A stretch of DNA of 64,000 nucleotides from Arenibacter latericius DSM 15913 (GCF_000424985.1 NZ_AUKX01000001.1:1-64000), one strand, 5' to 3'; numbered from the stretch's first letter, positions 34,643-44,429 are shown. Numbers and translations: made by a program. Notes: generated from the letters alone by a model not told the origin.

Positions 34643-36214
34643 TTGAAACCAATTTACACTTACTATCTTTTAGTTTTAGTTCTTTTCTCTTCATGTAAAG
34701 AGACAGACAAACAAAAAGACCCCAAAGAACTACCCAGAATTGCAATTGCTGGTTTAGGAATTGAAAGCAGTACCTTTTCACCTGCCTTAACCCATGAAGA
34801 GGCTTTTCATGCTACCCAAGGAGATGACGTATACAAAAGATACCCCTTTCTACAAACTGATTCTATCAATAGGAACAGGGCACAATGGATCCCTACCCTA
34901 GTTGGAAAATCATTACCTGGAGGTACGGTTACCAAAGAAGCTTACGAATCTTTGGTATCTCAAACCTTGAAATTACTAAGAGAAAACGGACCCTATGACG
35001 GACTTTTCTTTGATATACACGGTGCAATGAGTGTAGTTGGATTAGATGACCCAGAAGGTGATTTAATTAAACGAATAAGAGAAGTAATAGGGACAGATGT
35101 GCTAATTTCTACATCTATGGACCTACATGGTAACGTATCCGAAAGGTTAGCCAAACACACCGATTTAATAACCTGCTATAGAATGGCGCCTCACGAAGAT
35201 GCCATGCAATCCAAGAAAAGAGCAGTTGATAATCTTTTAGAGCGACTTGAAAATGGGAAAGGGAAGCCAAAATATAAGGCTTGGGTTCCTGTACCCATAT
35301 TATTGCCGGGTGAAAAAACTAGTACCCGTATTGAACCCGGTAAAAGTCTTTACGCCAAAGTTCCGGATGTTGAGAAAGAAGAAGGTGTTATTGATGCTGC
35401 TATTTGGATTGGTTATGCCTGGGCAGATGAACCGCGGAATCATGCCGTAGTTATGGTTACTGGTGACGATAAGGAAAAAGTTGAAAAAGGAGCTGAGTTT
35501 TTAGCACAAAGCTTTTGGGATGTTCGAAATCAGTTCGAATTTGTTGCTCCAACTACTACTTTGGAAGAGAGTTTAAAACTGGCCTTGGCTAGTGACAAAC
35601 AACCTTATATGATCAGTGATATGGGAGATAACCCTACCGCCGGTGGTGCTGGTGATGTTACTTGGACATTAAAACAATTATTAGACAGGCCAGAATTTAA
35701 GTCAGATAACGGTCCTTCTTTAATTTATGCTTCCATCCCCGGTCCTGAATTTGTTGCTAAAGCCCTTGAAATAGGGGTCGGCGGAAAAATTAAAGCTATG
35801 GCCGGTGCAGCAGTAGATGACCGATTTGCAGGTCCTGTAGAACTCGAAGGCACCATAGAAGCCATTAAAGAAGGAGACAGAAACGCAGAAGTAGAAGTAG
35901 TCGTTAAGGTAGGTAGCATACATGTAATTGTAACTAAAAAGAGAAAACCATACCATTACTTAAGCGACTTCACCAACTTAGGCTTAAATCCTAAGCAAAC
36001 GGACATCGTTGTAGTTAAAATAGGCTACTTGGTACCAGAACTTTATGATATGCGTGGCGATTGGGTTATGGCACTAACCCCTGGTGGTGTTGACCAAGAT
36101 CTTCATAGATTGGGCTATAAGCGCATCAATAGACCTATGTTCCCCTTAGATAGCACCATGGCAGAACCAGATTTGAAAGCCCGTTTAATTCCGGCTTCCA
36201 ACTCCACCGAATAA
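34643..36214 (+). CDS. M81 (MlrC-like) metallopeptidase lipoprotein
   Basis: The 523-residue protein starts with TTG, since no ATG precedes the conserved core. The resulting N-terminus, KPIYTYYLLVLVLFSSC, is a good lipoprotein signal (Cys18). The core has the M81/DUF1485 pattern: IAIAGLGIESSTFSP, FDIHGAMSVVGLDDPEG, STSMDLHGNVSERL, ITCYRMAPHEDAMQSKKRA and later ISDMGDNPTAGGAGD, all conserved in microcystinase MlrC. The aspartate/histidine residues of FDIHGAM and APHEDAM are the likely zinc site. MlrC cleaves linear microcystin peptides; relatives act on other modified peptides. It follows the MNIO gene by about 240 bases with no clear terminator, so a link is possible but unproven. Confidence 0.82.
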   Translation: MKPIYTYYLLVLVLFSSCKETDKQKDPKELPRIAIAGLGIESSTFSPALTHEEAFHATQGDDVYKRYPFLQTDSINRNRAQWIPTLVGKSLPGGTVTKEAYESLVSQTLKLLRENGPYDGLFFDIHGAMSVVGLDDPEGDLIKRIREVIGTDVLISTSMDLHGNVSERLAKHTDLITCYRMAPHEDAMQSKKRAVDNLLERLENGKGKPKYKAWVPVPILLPGEKTSTRIEPGKSLYAKVPDVEKEEGVIDAAIWIGYAWADEPRNHAVVMVTGDDKEKVEKGAEFLAQSFWDVRNQFEFVAPTTTLEESLKLALASDKQPYMISDMGDNPTAGGAGDVTWTLKQLLDRPEFKSDNGPSLIYASIPGPEFVAKALEIGVGGKIKAMAGAAVDDRFAGPVELEGTIEAIKEGDRNAEVEVVVKVGSIHVIVTKKRKPYHYLSDFTNLGLNPKQTDIVVVKIGYLVPELYDMRGDWVMALTPGGVDQDLHRLGYKRINRPMFPLDSTMAEPDLKARLIPASNSTE

Positions 36215-36246
36215 TGATTTAGAATTACCTTGTTTAATTATCCTAT

Positions 36247-36278
36247 AAAGGGAGCATAATTTTCAATTTGCTCCCTTT
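36247..36278 (+). terminator. Terminator of the M81 gene
   Basis: A 10-bp perfect stem (AAAGGGAGCA/TGCTCCCTTT) with a 12-base loop and a following T-run, 33 bases past the stop codon. Confidence 0.88.
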
Positions 36279-36872
36279 TTTTAATAGATATTTATTTGAT
36301 TCGAATCACTATTAGATATAACCTTGTCCGCGCACTATAAGACAAGGTGTTTAAGAAATGCCTTTACCTGATGCAGACCTATCATAAAATGATTTAATAG
36401 GCTATAAATTACAGGTATATCATAATCCAAAATTAGTTTACACCATGGGTTTTCTGGCTAAAACGAAAAATTCAAAAAAACCTCAATAAAAGCATAGTGA
36501 GCGTGATGATTAGAAAACTAATCGATTGAATCTAAATTCTAAAATTTAACCCATTATTGAATTCAATATTTCAGCTCTTTACACAGAACTATAATCGAAA
36601 AATATTGGATTGATACTGACAAGAGAAGAGTTATAGGAGAGTTTTTAACAAATTCTATACTAAATTCATAACCATTTATAAATTAAAATAGACAAAACAT
36701 ACAAAATACACTCTTAAAATGTCAGAAATACATTACCTTTAGAAGTATGATGGTCTAGTTATAGTCTATAGAACTACTTCCAAAAAGTTATTTACTTTTC
36801 GAACAGACTGTATAAGTATTTTCTCCCTAGCGTTTAGATAATTTTTAAAGAGCATCCTTAACGGTGTAAAAA
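36279..36872. other. Intergenic AT-rich stretch before the protease cluster
   Basis: About 590 bases with no supported gene and no strong inverted repeat. I found no full -7 box at a fitting distance from the next gene. Confidence 0.4.
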
Positions 36873-37115
36873 ATGGAATTGGTTATTATCACATCCAGTA
36901 AAAAAAAAGACCTTCTAGAAAATAATTTAGTCAGGAGCGTACTTGCTCCCTTTAAACCCACCCCCAAAGTAGAGCCGCTTTATCTTAATGATAAGTGCTA
37001 CCATTATTTACACGTTGATGACGATGCACCTTTAGATAGCATTATCAAAACCTTAATGCAGATAGATGGTATTGAATCCGTTTATGAAAAGCCCCTCGAT
37101 TTCCCTCCAATGTAA
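36873..37115 (+). CDS. Free-standing subtilase-prodomain-like protein
   Basis: The 80-residue protein matches the N-terminal prodomain of the next gene: YHYLHVDDDAPLDSIIKTLMQIDGIESVYEKPLDFPPM against FYKVETSDSDNLENIAASLNDLEEVEGAYVKPGCLPP. This is the inhibitor-I9 fold pattern of a strand, a helix, and a strand ending in V-Y-x-K-P. In subtilases such a domain folds the enzyme and then inhibits it. As a separate protein without signal peptide or protease domain, it may be a cytoplasmic inhibitor or chaperone of the neighbouring subtilase. It lies 118 bases upstream of that gene in the same direction. The similarity is by eye. Confidence 0.6.
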   Translation: MELVIITSSKKKDLLENNLVRSVLAPFKPTPKVEPLYLNDKCYHYLHVDDDAPLDSIIKTLMQIDGIESVYEKPLDFPPM

Positions 37116-37233
37116 TGATTTTCTTTCCTGAAAATCAAAAATGTATACCCCCTATTTTAGTATATAACCTAACTATTATTTATTAATCAGGTTGAAATAG
37201 CTGACAACTATTATCACCTATAAATTCAATCTT

Positions 37234-38988
37234 ATGCCAACAAAAAAAAGTAGTAAAAGAATCATTGATTCTCCATCTGGATCTCCACCTGAGCTCATTG
37301 TGGTATCAAAAAGTGTTGAAGCTCCTCATGCAATGGAGGCAATGAAAGCATCAAAAGCGAAATCTAAACCATCGGCAAGCACATTAGCCGGGTTTATAGT
37401 GGAAAAGAAACTGCAATTAGTTCCGCTATTTGGGGATACCGACGAAGAGGTAGCTGAACTAGTTTCAAAGTCAAGCTCCATGGAAGGTGAAAACGATCTT
37501 TCCAAAATGCGGCAGTTTTATAAAGTGGAAACGTCGGACAGCGATAATTTAGAAAATATAGCCGCTTCCTTAAATGATCTTGAAGAAGTAGAAGGTGCAT
37601 ATGTAAAGCCAGGATGTCTGCCGCCAGTCTATTTTGGAGATGATGGAATGGCCGATGCACCAGACGATGATGATGTGCCCATTACCCAAAACCTCACAAA
37701 CAACCAAGGGTATTTAAATGCAGCACCACAAGGAGTAGATGCGCGTTATGCATGGACTTTACCTGGAGGACGCGGTAGTGGAGTACGTATTATTGATATT
37801 GAAGGAGGTTGGAACTTTAGTCACGAAGACTTACGAACCAATGTAGGAGGTCTTCTCGGAGGAACTAACAATACCAGTGATCTCAGGTGGTTTAATCATG
37901 GAACTGCTGTTTTTGGGGAAATGACAGGGGACATTAATAGCTTTGGAGTAACCGGTATATCCCCTAGAGCTCATGTAAGAGCCTATTCAATTTTCGGAGT
38001 AGGAACTGCAACGGCCATACGTCGTGCAGCCGACAACCTTTCTTCTGGTGATGTAATGCTTATTGAGTTGCATAGAGGAGGTCCAAATTATCCAGGAGGC
38101 AACACGCAAATGGGCTTTATAGCTATTGAATGGTGGCCAGATGATCTTGCGGCATTACAATATGCTACCAATAAAGGAATTATAGTGGTAGAAGCGGCGG
38201 GAAATGGATCTCAAAATCTAGATGATGCTATTTACAATACTAGACCTAGCGGATTTCCTTCTAGTTGGAGAAATCCATTTCGTAGAAGTTCGGGACATGA
38301 CAGTGGATGTGTTTTGGTAGGTGCTGGTGCACCTCCCCCAGGTACCAATGGGAGAAATTGGGGCGCAGATCGTAGTCGATTAGGCTTTAGTAACTATGGT
38401 TCCTGCATAGATGCACAAGGCTGGGGTCAAGGTGTTACTACCTGTGGATACGGAGTAGTGAGAGGGTCCGATCGAAATAACATGAATGAATGGTACACCC
38501 ATTTTTTTAATGGTACCAGTAGTGCTTCTCCAATTATTACGGGTACAGTAGCCTGCCTACAAGGAATTCAAAAAGCCGCTGGCAGAGCCTTAATCACTCC
38601 CAGTAGGATGCGACAATTACTTAGATCTACAGGTTCACCTCAACAGGCCGGAGCCAATCCGGTTAGTCAACGTATCGGAAACCGACCCAATTTGAGGGCT
38701 TTAGTAGCTGCTACCGCTTTTAGAAGACCATGGTGCGGTGTGCAATTTAGAGGTAATCTTCCTCGGAGGGCAACCCGAAGATGGTTTACCCATAGCTGGC
38801 CAGATCATTGGCATGTCATCTGGACGGTAGTACCTACCGCACCAGCCATTGACGGATCAGAACAAATAGAGTTCAAGGTGAAAACTACTAGACAAGCTTT
38901 TGGTCGTATTAAATATTTCATAGAGATAAAGAACCTTAAAAACTATCCGGTTAACGTTGAAGCCCGTTACTGTGTAATAGCGTCATAA
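37234..38988 (+). CDS. Leaderless S8 subtilisin-like protease with C-terminal WFTHSW domain
   Basis: The 584-residue protein has no signal peptide; the first 50 residues are lysine/serine-rich. A prodomain-like segment spans about 52-130. The S8 catalytic domain has Asp188 (RIIDIEGGW), His222 (FNHGTAVFGEM), the oxyanion Asn324 (AAGNGS) and Ser429 (FNGTSSASPIITG), with proline-rich ALITPSRMRQLL after it. Residues about 498-584 form an extra beta-rich domain (CGVQFRGNLPRRATRRWFTHSW) that also exists as a separate protein encoded 106 bases downstream. An acidic PDDDDVP stretch near 145 links the prodomain to the protease and could be the self-cleavage site. Lack of an export signal suggests action inside the cell or export by another route. 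Confidence 0.82.
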   Translation: MPTKKSSKRIIDSPSGSPPELIVVSKSVEAPHAMEAMKASKAKSKPSASTLAGFIVEKKLQLVPLFGDTDEEVAELVSKSSSMEGENDLSKMRQFYKVETSDSDNLENIAASLNDLEEVEGAYVKPGCLPPVYFGDDGMADAPDDDDVPITQNLTNNQGYLNAAPQGVDARYAWTLPGGRGSGVRIIDIEGGWNFSHEDLRTNVGGLLGGTNNTSDLRWFNHGTAVFGEMTGDINSFGVTGISPRAHVRAYSIFGVGTATAIRRAADNLSSGDVMLIELHRGGPNYPGGNTQMGFIAIEWWPDDLAALQYATNKGIIVVEAAGNGSQNLDDAIYNTRPSGFPSSWRNPFRRSSGHDSGCVLVGAGAPPPGTNGRNWGADRSRLGFSNYGSCIDAQGWGQGVTTCGYGVVRGSDRNNMNEWYTHFFNGTSSASPIITGTVACLQGIQKAAGRALITPSRMRQLLRSTGSPQQAGANPVSQRIGNRPNLRALVAATAFRRPWCGVQFRGNLPRRATRRWFTHSWPDHWHVIWTVVPTAPAIDGSEQIEFKVKTTRQAFGRIKYFIEIKNLKNYPVNVEARYCVIAS

Positions 38989-38991
38989 ATA

Positions 38992-39020
38992 CTTTTTTGA
39001 AATTACTTATTTCAAAAAAG
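38992..39020 (+). terminator. Hairpin after the subtilase gene
   Basis: A perfect 12-bp stem (CTTTTTTGAAAT/ATTTCAAAAAAG) with a 5-base loop starting three bases after the subtilase stop codon. It has no clean T-run after it, so it may attenuate or stabilise rather than fully stop the transcript. Confidence 0.5.
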
Positions 39021-39094
39021 CTTCTAAAAACAATAAAAATGGATTATTAACCCGGTAAGGTCCAAAAGAGAATCTTACCATAAATCGATATATT

Positions 39095-39355
39095 ATGAGA
39101 GTAGGTGTTCAATTCACAGGCAGTCTTCCTGCCAATAGTACACGTAAATGGTTTACACACAGTTGGCCTGCCAATTGGCATGTGGTATGGTACTGCATTC
39201 CAAAAAGTCCCGTTCGCGATGGTCCCGCCCAATTAGAATGGAAGATAAAAGTCTGTAGACAGACTAGGACTAAGATTAAGTATTTCATTGAAGCAAAAAA
39301 CCTTACGGGACGAACCCTGCAGTTCGATGCAAGGTATGCGATTCTTAATCTATAA
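39095..39355 (+). CDS. Free-standing copy of the subtilase C-terminal domain
   Basis: The 86-residue protein aligns over its whole length with the last 86 residues of the preceding subtilase: VGVQFTGSLPANSTRKWFTHSW, PANWHVVWYCIPKSPVRDG, KIKYFIEAKNLTGRTLQFDARYAI. Roughly half the positions are identical. Conserved features are WFTHSWP, WHVxW, KYFIExKNL and ARY. The fold is probably a small beta-sandwich. It has no signal peptide. A free copy of a protease accessory domain next to the protease could be a decoy, an immunity protein or a substrate adaptor. No function is known to me. It is probably co-transcribed with the acidic protein 30 bases downstream. Confidence 0.65.
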   Translation: MRVGVQFTGSLPANSTRKWFTHSWPANWHVVWYCIPKSPVRDGPAQLEWKIKVCRQTRTKIKYFIEAKNLTGRTLQFDARYAILNL

Positions 39356-39385
39356 TTTGTTTGAATCAATTCTAAAATTTCAAAT

Positions 39386-39697
39386 ATGGATATATATATT
39401 AATATTAATGAAAAGTCCAATGACATGGATTTAAAAATGGAGGATCATACCGATAATACCAATTTTGTTCCAGATGCAGGAGCCCCTCCTGCAGATTTAG
39501 GAATATCGGAAAACGATGATTCTGACCAAATGGATGATGCCACCTCTTCAGCAGACGAAAATTTTGACATCGGAGGACCTGCCGAATGGCTTGTTCAGGT
39601 TATGGCGAATGCTTCGGATAATGAAGAAGAAAATGAAGACCTAACGGATACAGATACCGATAACTTTAATGATGGTGGAAGTGGCCCTACGGAGTAG
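39386..39697 (+). CDS. Highly acidic small protein
   Basis: The 103-residue protein has no cysteine, no signal peptide and no membrane segment. Most of it is Asp/Glu/Asn/Ser-rich and presumably disordered (DDSDQMDDATSSADENFD, NEEENEDLTDTDTDNFND). The only hydrophobic patch is GGPAEWLVQVMANAS (about 66-80), which could form a short helix that docks on a partner. A PDAGAPPADLG stretch precedes it. It follows the free beta-domain gene by 30 bases and is followed by a long hairpin. It may be a substrate or acidic inhibitor for the proteases of this cluster; I cannot assign a family. Confidence 0.5.
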   Translation: MDIYININEKSNDMDLKMEDHTDNTNFVPDAGAPPADLGISENDDSDQMDDATSSADENFDIGGPAEWLVQVMANASDNEEENEDLTDTDTDNFNDGGSGPTE

Positions 39698-39708
39698 AAA
39701 ATTACTAT

Positions 39709-39754
39709 CGTAAGGAAAACCGGCAGCGCAAACGTATTGCGGGTTTTCCTTACG
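39709..39754 (+). terminator. Long hairpin after the acidic-protein gene
   Basis: A perfect 13-bp stem (39709-39721 with 39742-39754, CGTAAGGAAAACC on the left) encloses a second smaller stem (GCAA/TTGC). It lies 11 bases past the stop codon but is not followed by a T-run. Confidence 0.6.
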
Positions 39755-40087
39755 GTAATATCCGTAAAATTTATTTAATTATCACCTTATAACCTAATAG
39801 GTATAAATTTAGCTAGGACACAAGCATTAATAATTTCCAAATAGTCCAAACACTTTTGATTCATGGAGGTTAGCACAAAATTATATTAAAACCTTTTTGA
39901 GTCAATTATTTATAACTGTCCCAATACCTAGCATACGTTGACTATAACAATCACTAGGTTATTGTTCCCAAAAAAAGGGCCCTAGCAATTAATTATAAAA
40001 CAGGTTATCCCCTTCTGTGTTAGTAGTTCAAATTACAATGAGCTCCATTATATGCGCATGGTACTCTAATCATTTTTACTCGAACCT
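39755..40087. other. Intergenic AT-rich stretch
   Basis: No gene and no strong structure seen in about 330 bases between the small genes and the large membrane-protein gene. Confidence 0.4.
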
Positions 40088-43000
40088 ATGCATACCACTT
40101 CTTCATTAGCTAGCAGTAAAAGAAAGCCCTTAACCGCTAATAAAAGGCTTTTAGGTTTACTAACAGTCGCCCTAATCGTTATTGCGTTATTCTTCGCGGC
40201 ATACTATTCCTATATTAAAAGCAATCAACACCATTTTCGGGAATCCAAACTACAAACATTAGATGCTGATTTTGACATTATTAAAAGGCAGTTAGACAAT
40301 GATATTCAATCCTTTATTTCGCAAAATAATATTCAACTTAAAATTATAAAAGAGGACTCCCTCGTGAAATTGGTTCCTCCTATAAAATTCCATATTGAAT
40401 CCATGTGGAAAAAGCAGGGCAAGTCATTTAAATTAGATAAAGCATTCGACGAGTACATGGTAACAATCAAAGATCCTTCAGGGTTACCGGATTCAACCAA
40501 GTCTAAAGAGAAAGCAAATGGGTTCTCGAAACCAATGGAGGACATTTTTAAAAGCTCACTAATAGGTACCATAAAACCACCCGACACTTTATTTAACTCC
40601 AATCTACTGAATATGGGAGTTTCAATTCCAATTCCAATTAAAGAAACTAAATATCAACTCTTTGGAAGGGAATATAATTATCAGTCGTCCTTGATTCCAA
40701 ATATAAAATTGAAAATTGAAATTATTGGTCTAATAAAAGCCGACCGTTACAATGAAACTATCCGAAAAATCGATCCCTGGATCATTGCCTTGCTTACCAC
40801 TTTTTTACTGCTCTCTCTCTTCGGCCTCCCGTATTTTAAAATGCTTTTTATTGCAGAAGACGAACGTCTATCTAGTAACGATGTTATTTTATCAGGAATA
40901 TCCGTAGTCTTGGGCGCACCTATTATCATAATCGTCTTTCTATCTGTAATGAGCCATTTTAATGATTATTACCATAAAGTCCCGAATCAACTGATTAGAT
41001 TCAGTAAGAATATCGGAGAGCGTTTTGAGAAAGAAAATATTGCCAATGTGAATAAGCTCTACAACATCTCTCTACAAAAAGAAGATTCAGTAAATATTCC
41101 AGATTCAACCCAATTTTTTGGAATATCAAATAAGAACTTCTCCTTCATGAACAATTTTAAGTTTGTTACTAAAATAAGTAAAAAGGGGAATGTACTTTAT
41201 CACATAGGATTCATCGAAAATTTTGAAATAATAAACACCAAAAACCTTAGCACAAGACCATATTATAAGGATTTTGACGCATTAAAAAACATTTGGCAAT
41301 CCAATGACACCATTAAATATGTAATGCGTCCTGTGGTATCCATAGAAGACCAAACAGAGGAAGCGATATATATAGTTAATAACAAGAACGATAGTCTTCC
41401 TGGTTATAGGGTTGGTTCTTCACAACTAAAATCCATTCATGATCCCATTCTACCCTTTGGTTACCAATTTCTAATTGTCGATAATAATGGTGAAGTTTGG
41501 TTTCATTCCGAATTAGGAAGGGCTACTTTAGAAAACTTCTTTGAGGTAAGCAGGCAGGTCCACGATGTTAGGGCAGCGGTACTCGGAAGAATTAACGCCA
41601 ATGGATTGGTTAATTATCGAGATGAAGGGAAGTTATTTAATGTTACACCAATAAAAGGAACTAATTTAAGTGTAATTGCTCTTTATGACATAGGCCTTCT
41701 TCGTACTCGTATTTCAGAGGTATTGACTCTTGCCTTCATCGGAATAGTCCTAGCCGTTATACTCATACTCCTCATCACAATTCTTTCCTTAATTATAAGA
41801 AATCCAAAGCTGGGCTTATATCGTTACGATCGTTTTTTATTTGAATTCCTGACCCCAAAAAAGAAGGATAGAGACACCTATATATTGCTATCAATTCTCT
41901 TTTTAGGCATTCTATTAATCGGTGTTATTGTTAACCTCTATATACCCAACACAGATTCAACAAAAGTCTATATTACTTGTTTGCTATTACCTATATGGGT
42001 GTATTTAATTGTATACTACACCTTACACCCATATAGAAATAAACCCGATTTAAAATTTAGGGTACGGGATTTTCTATTGCTTACAGTCATTTTTTTTCTG
42101 AACATTCTAATGGTCAAGCTAGATTCAGATAATTATACCTTCGCAAAAGTTGCTGGTCTGTTGCAATTGGGATGTTTAGCCATAATAGTTCGCGGACAAT
42201 TTTTTTCTCTACCAAATGGGATAAAAAAGTTATGTAGATACAATAAATTTAAATTCCATATTGCCTATAGGTATTGGTATTCTATTTTCTTATTCAGTTG
42301 GTTGCTGCTAGCAGCAGTGTTCCCAACATATTTGGTTTTTGTTAATTCTAAATACCTGAATGATCAGTTTTGGTCCAAATCTGATCAAATATATATGGCA
42401 CAAAAATATATGGCCAAAGAGAAAGCACTCGAAGCAAATTTACCCGCATTTAAAAATTTTGATGATTGGAAAAATTGGAGAAATATAAACGACTGGAAAA
42501 GTTGGAAAGAATCTAACGAATGGAAAGTGTCCACAATCTTAAAAGAAAAATATGATACGCTCTATAATAATCATTTGATGCAAGGTCTTTATCCCGTGTA
42601 TGCCAAATCTTTTAAAATAGTTACGGGGAAAAATTTTATCCGTAAGAACAAAGACAAGGACTCCATTTTTAACGAATTTCTTTGGCATACAAGACCTATT
42701 TACGACGAACGAGTGAGTCAGTTTAAGGCGCTAGTTTACAGAGGTGCACAAGACAGTTCTTGGCTAAGCGACGAAGAATCAAATACCCTTACATTAACAT
42801 ACTTAAACAAACCGGGTGTTGTAAGTATAATTAAGCATGATACCCAAAAAGCCATTCAAAATACTTTTACTAATAAGACCTTGATGGTAACTGGCAATCT
42901 CATAATATTAGCCATTCTATTTTCCTTGATCCTATTTTTTGTGGATCGCTTTTTTGCATTTCGTTTTCGACATTTAAGACCCAATGATTTTGATTCCAAT

Positions 43001-44173
43001 CAAAGAGAAAACTATACAGAAAAACTTGGAAAGATGCTCCTCGCCAAAAAAGCAAACTCGGGCCTATTATTAATAGGCTTGCCTTTTTCAGGAAAAAGAA
43101 CTTTTGCCCGTGAGATTCTAGAATCTGCTGGGTATAAAAAAGGTGTTTCACTCTCCATGCTTCGGCTAGATCATATCGACATCAATGCCGACATATCCAT
43201 TGTTTTAAGTTTACTAGCTGGGTATACGTTAAAAAATCAAGAAGAATTTAATTGGGAGAAGCATGAAGCTTATATCATAGAACATCTAGAGCACAATATA
43301 AAATCCTTCAATTCTAACCATATAAAACTAAAGGTCATTTCTTTCTTGATCTCAAAGAAAAAACGAGTGATACTAGTATCTGAAGTATATCCTAGCCAGA
43401 TATTCGCGATTTACGAGAATCCGCCTCAAGAATCTAGTCTGCCTTGGGGGAGCTTTGAAGACGACTTTAACTCCTGGCGAAATATTTTGAGCGCTTTTCC
43501 ACAAGTCCTTATTGGCATCACAGAAAACAAGGAAAAGGTATATCGATTATTAGGAATTATACCAGAAAAGGAACCAACTAAATATCTTGCAACTATCACT
43601 CCTTTAATTGAAGAATTGGGACATAGTAAATTCCTGCCCACCTTGGCCCCAATAATCTTATCAAAAACACTATACGAAACCGAAAATCCGAATGAAAAAT
43701 ATAAGCGATTAGATAGGCAACGCATGGTGATGCATACTCAAAACCTGGGTCACGGTTATTATAACGACATCTGGAATGCGTTACCTACCAGAGAAAGGTA
43801 TATGTTATATGATTTGGCCAAGGACGGGTTTCTAAACATCAAAAACAGAAATTCACTCTTCTCACTAATGAAAAAAGGGTTGGTAGTTTGGAAGGATCGT
43901 CCTACAATTTTCAACTACAGCTTTAAAAATTTTATTATGACGTCTGTTTCAATGAACGAAGCTTTACGTCTCGAAAATAAGAACCGAGGAAAGGGAACCT
44001 GGGGCAATGCCCGCATCATTCTCTATCTTATCATAATTACGACCATTGTTTTTATCGCCTTGGGTAATCCAAAGCTGATTAAAGATTTTGAGGCATTAAT
44101 AGGTACTTTGGGAGGGTTAGGCGTAGTTATTCCATTGGTAAGTAGATTCCTTGCTTCGGGAGGCCAGAAGTAA
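40088..44173 (+). CDS. Large membrane protein with Cache-like sensor and atypical P-loop domain
   Basis: I do not recognise the whole 1361-residue protein. A membrane segment lies near 17-40, then an external region to about 230, then two segments (about 231-290). Next is an external domain of about 250 residues with Cache hallmarks (NLSTRPYYKDF, YQFLIVDNNGEVWFHSE), then a block of further segments to about 760. A tryptophan-rich stretch near 790-815 repeats DWKNW/DWKSW/EWK. Another membrane segment is near 935. The cytoplasmic part has LLLIGLPFSGKRT (near 992-1004), a Walker A in which Arg replaces the usual Ser/Thr after GK, and a possible Walker B (KKRVILVSEVY). The protein ends in one more hydrophobic segment. 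Probably a signal-sensing NTPase. Confidence 0.65.
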   Translation: MHTTSSLASSKRKPLTANKRLLGLLTVALIVIALFFAAYYSYIKSNQHHFRESKLQTLDADFDIIKRQLDNDIQSFISQNNIQLKIIKEDSLVKLVPPIKFHIESMWKKQGKSFKLDKAFDEYMVTIKDPSGLPDSTKSKEKANGFSKPMEDIFKSSLIGTIKPPDTLFNSNLLNMGVSIPIPIKETKYQLFGREYNYQSSLIPNIKLKIEIIGLIKADRYNETIRKIDPWIIALLTTFLLLSLFGLPYFKMLFIAEDERLSSNDVILSGISVVLGAPIIIIVFLSVMSHFNDYYHKVPNQLIRFSKNIGERFEKENIANVNKLYNISLQKEDSVNIPDSTQFFGISNKNFSFMNNFKFVTKISKKGNVLYHIGFIENFEIINTKNLSTRPYYKDFDALKNIWQSNDTIKYVMRPVVSIEDQTEEAIYIVNNKNDSLPGYRVGSSQLKSIHDPILPFGYQFLIVDNNGEVWFHSELGRATLENFFEVSRQVHDVRAAVLGRINANGLVNYRDEGKLFNVTPIKGTNLSVIALYDIGLLRTRISEVLTLAFIGIVLAVILILLITILSLIIRNPKLGLYRYDRFLFEFLTPKKKDRDTYILLSILFLGILLIGVIVNLYIPNTDSTKVYITCLLLPIWVYLIVYYTLHPYRNKPDLKFRVRDFLLLTVIFFLNILMVKLDSDNYTFAKVAGLLQLGCLAIIVRGQFFSLPNGIKKLCRYNKFKFHIAYRYWYSIFLFSWLLLAAVFPTYLVFVNSKYLNDQFWSKSDQIYMAQKYMAKEKALEANLPAFKNFDDWKNWRNINDWKSWKESNEWKVSTILKEKYDTLYNNHLMQGLYPVYAKSFKIVTGKNFIRKNKDKDSIFNEFLWHTRPIYDERVSQFKALVYRGAQDSSWLSDEESNTLTLTYLNKPGVVSIIKHDTQKAIQNTFTNKTLMVTGNLIILAILFSLILFFVDRFFAFRFRHLRPNDFDSNQRENYTEKLGKMLLAKKANSGLLLIGLPFSGKRTFAREILESAGYKKGVSLSMLRLDHIDINADISIVLSLLAGYTLKNQEEFNWEKHEAYIIEHLEHNIKSFNSNHIKLKVISFLISKKKRVILVSEVYPSQIFAIYENPPQESSLPWGSFEDDFNSWRNILSAFPQVLIGITENKEKVYRLLGIIPEKEPTKYLATITPLIEELGHSKFLPTLAPIILSKTLYETENPNEKYKRLDRQRMVMHTQNLGHGYYNDIWNALPTRERYMLYDLAKDGFLNIKNRNSLFSLMKKGLVVWKDRPTIFNYSFKNFIMTSVSMNEALRLENKNRGKGTWGNARIILYLIIITTIVFIALGNPKLIKDFEALIGTLGGLGVVIPLVSRFLASGGQK

Positions 44174-44429
44174 AGGGTTCAATATTATAAAATTAAGATC
44201 ATACTTTAAATTTCATTACCCATCTGTGATCTAATCTAAATTATTACGGTTTTTGGGCATCCTAGTCATAACAAGGACAGTGTGAGCAAAAACTAATTAT
44301 AGAATAAAATTAGTACTCAAATAATGCTTTTCCAGATCGGTATAATGTGGAATTAAAGCAAAGCCATCATTTCAGATAAATTTTCGCAGAGCGTTGGCCA
44401 ATAAAGTTTAACCCAATAAAAATTATATT

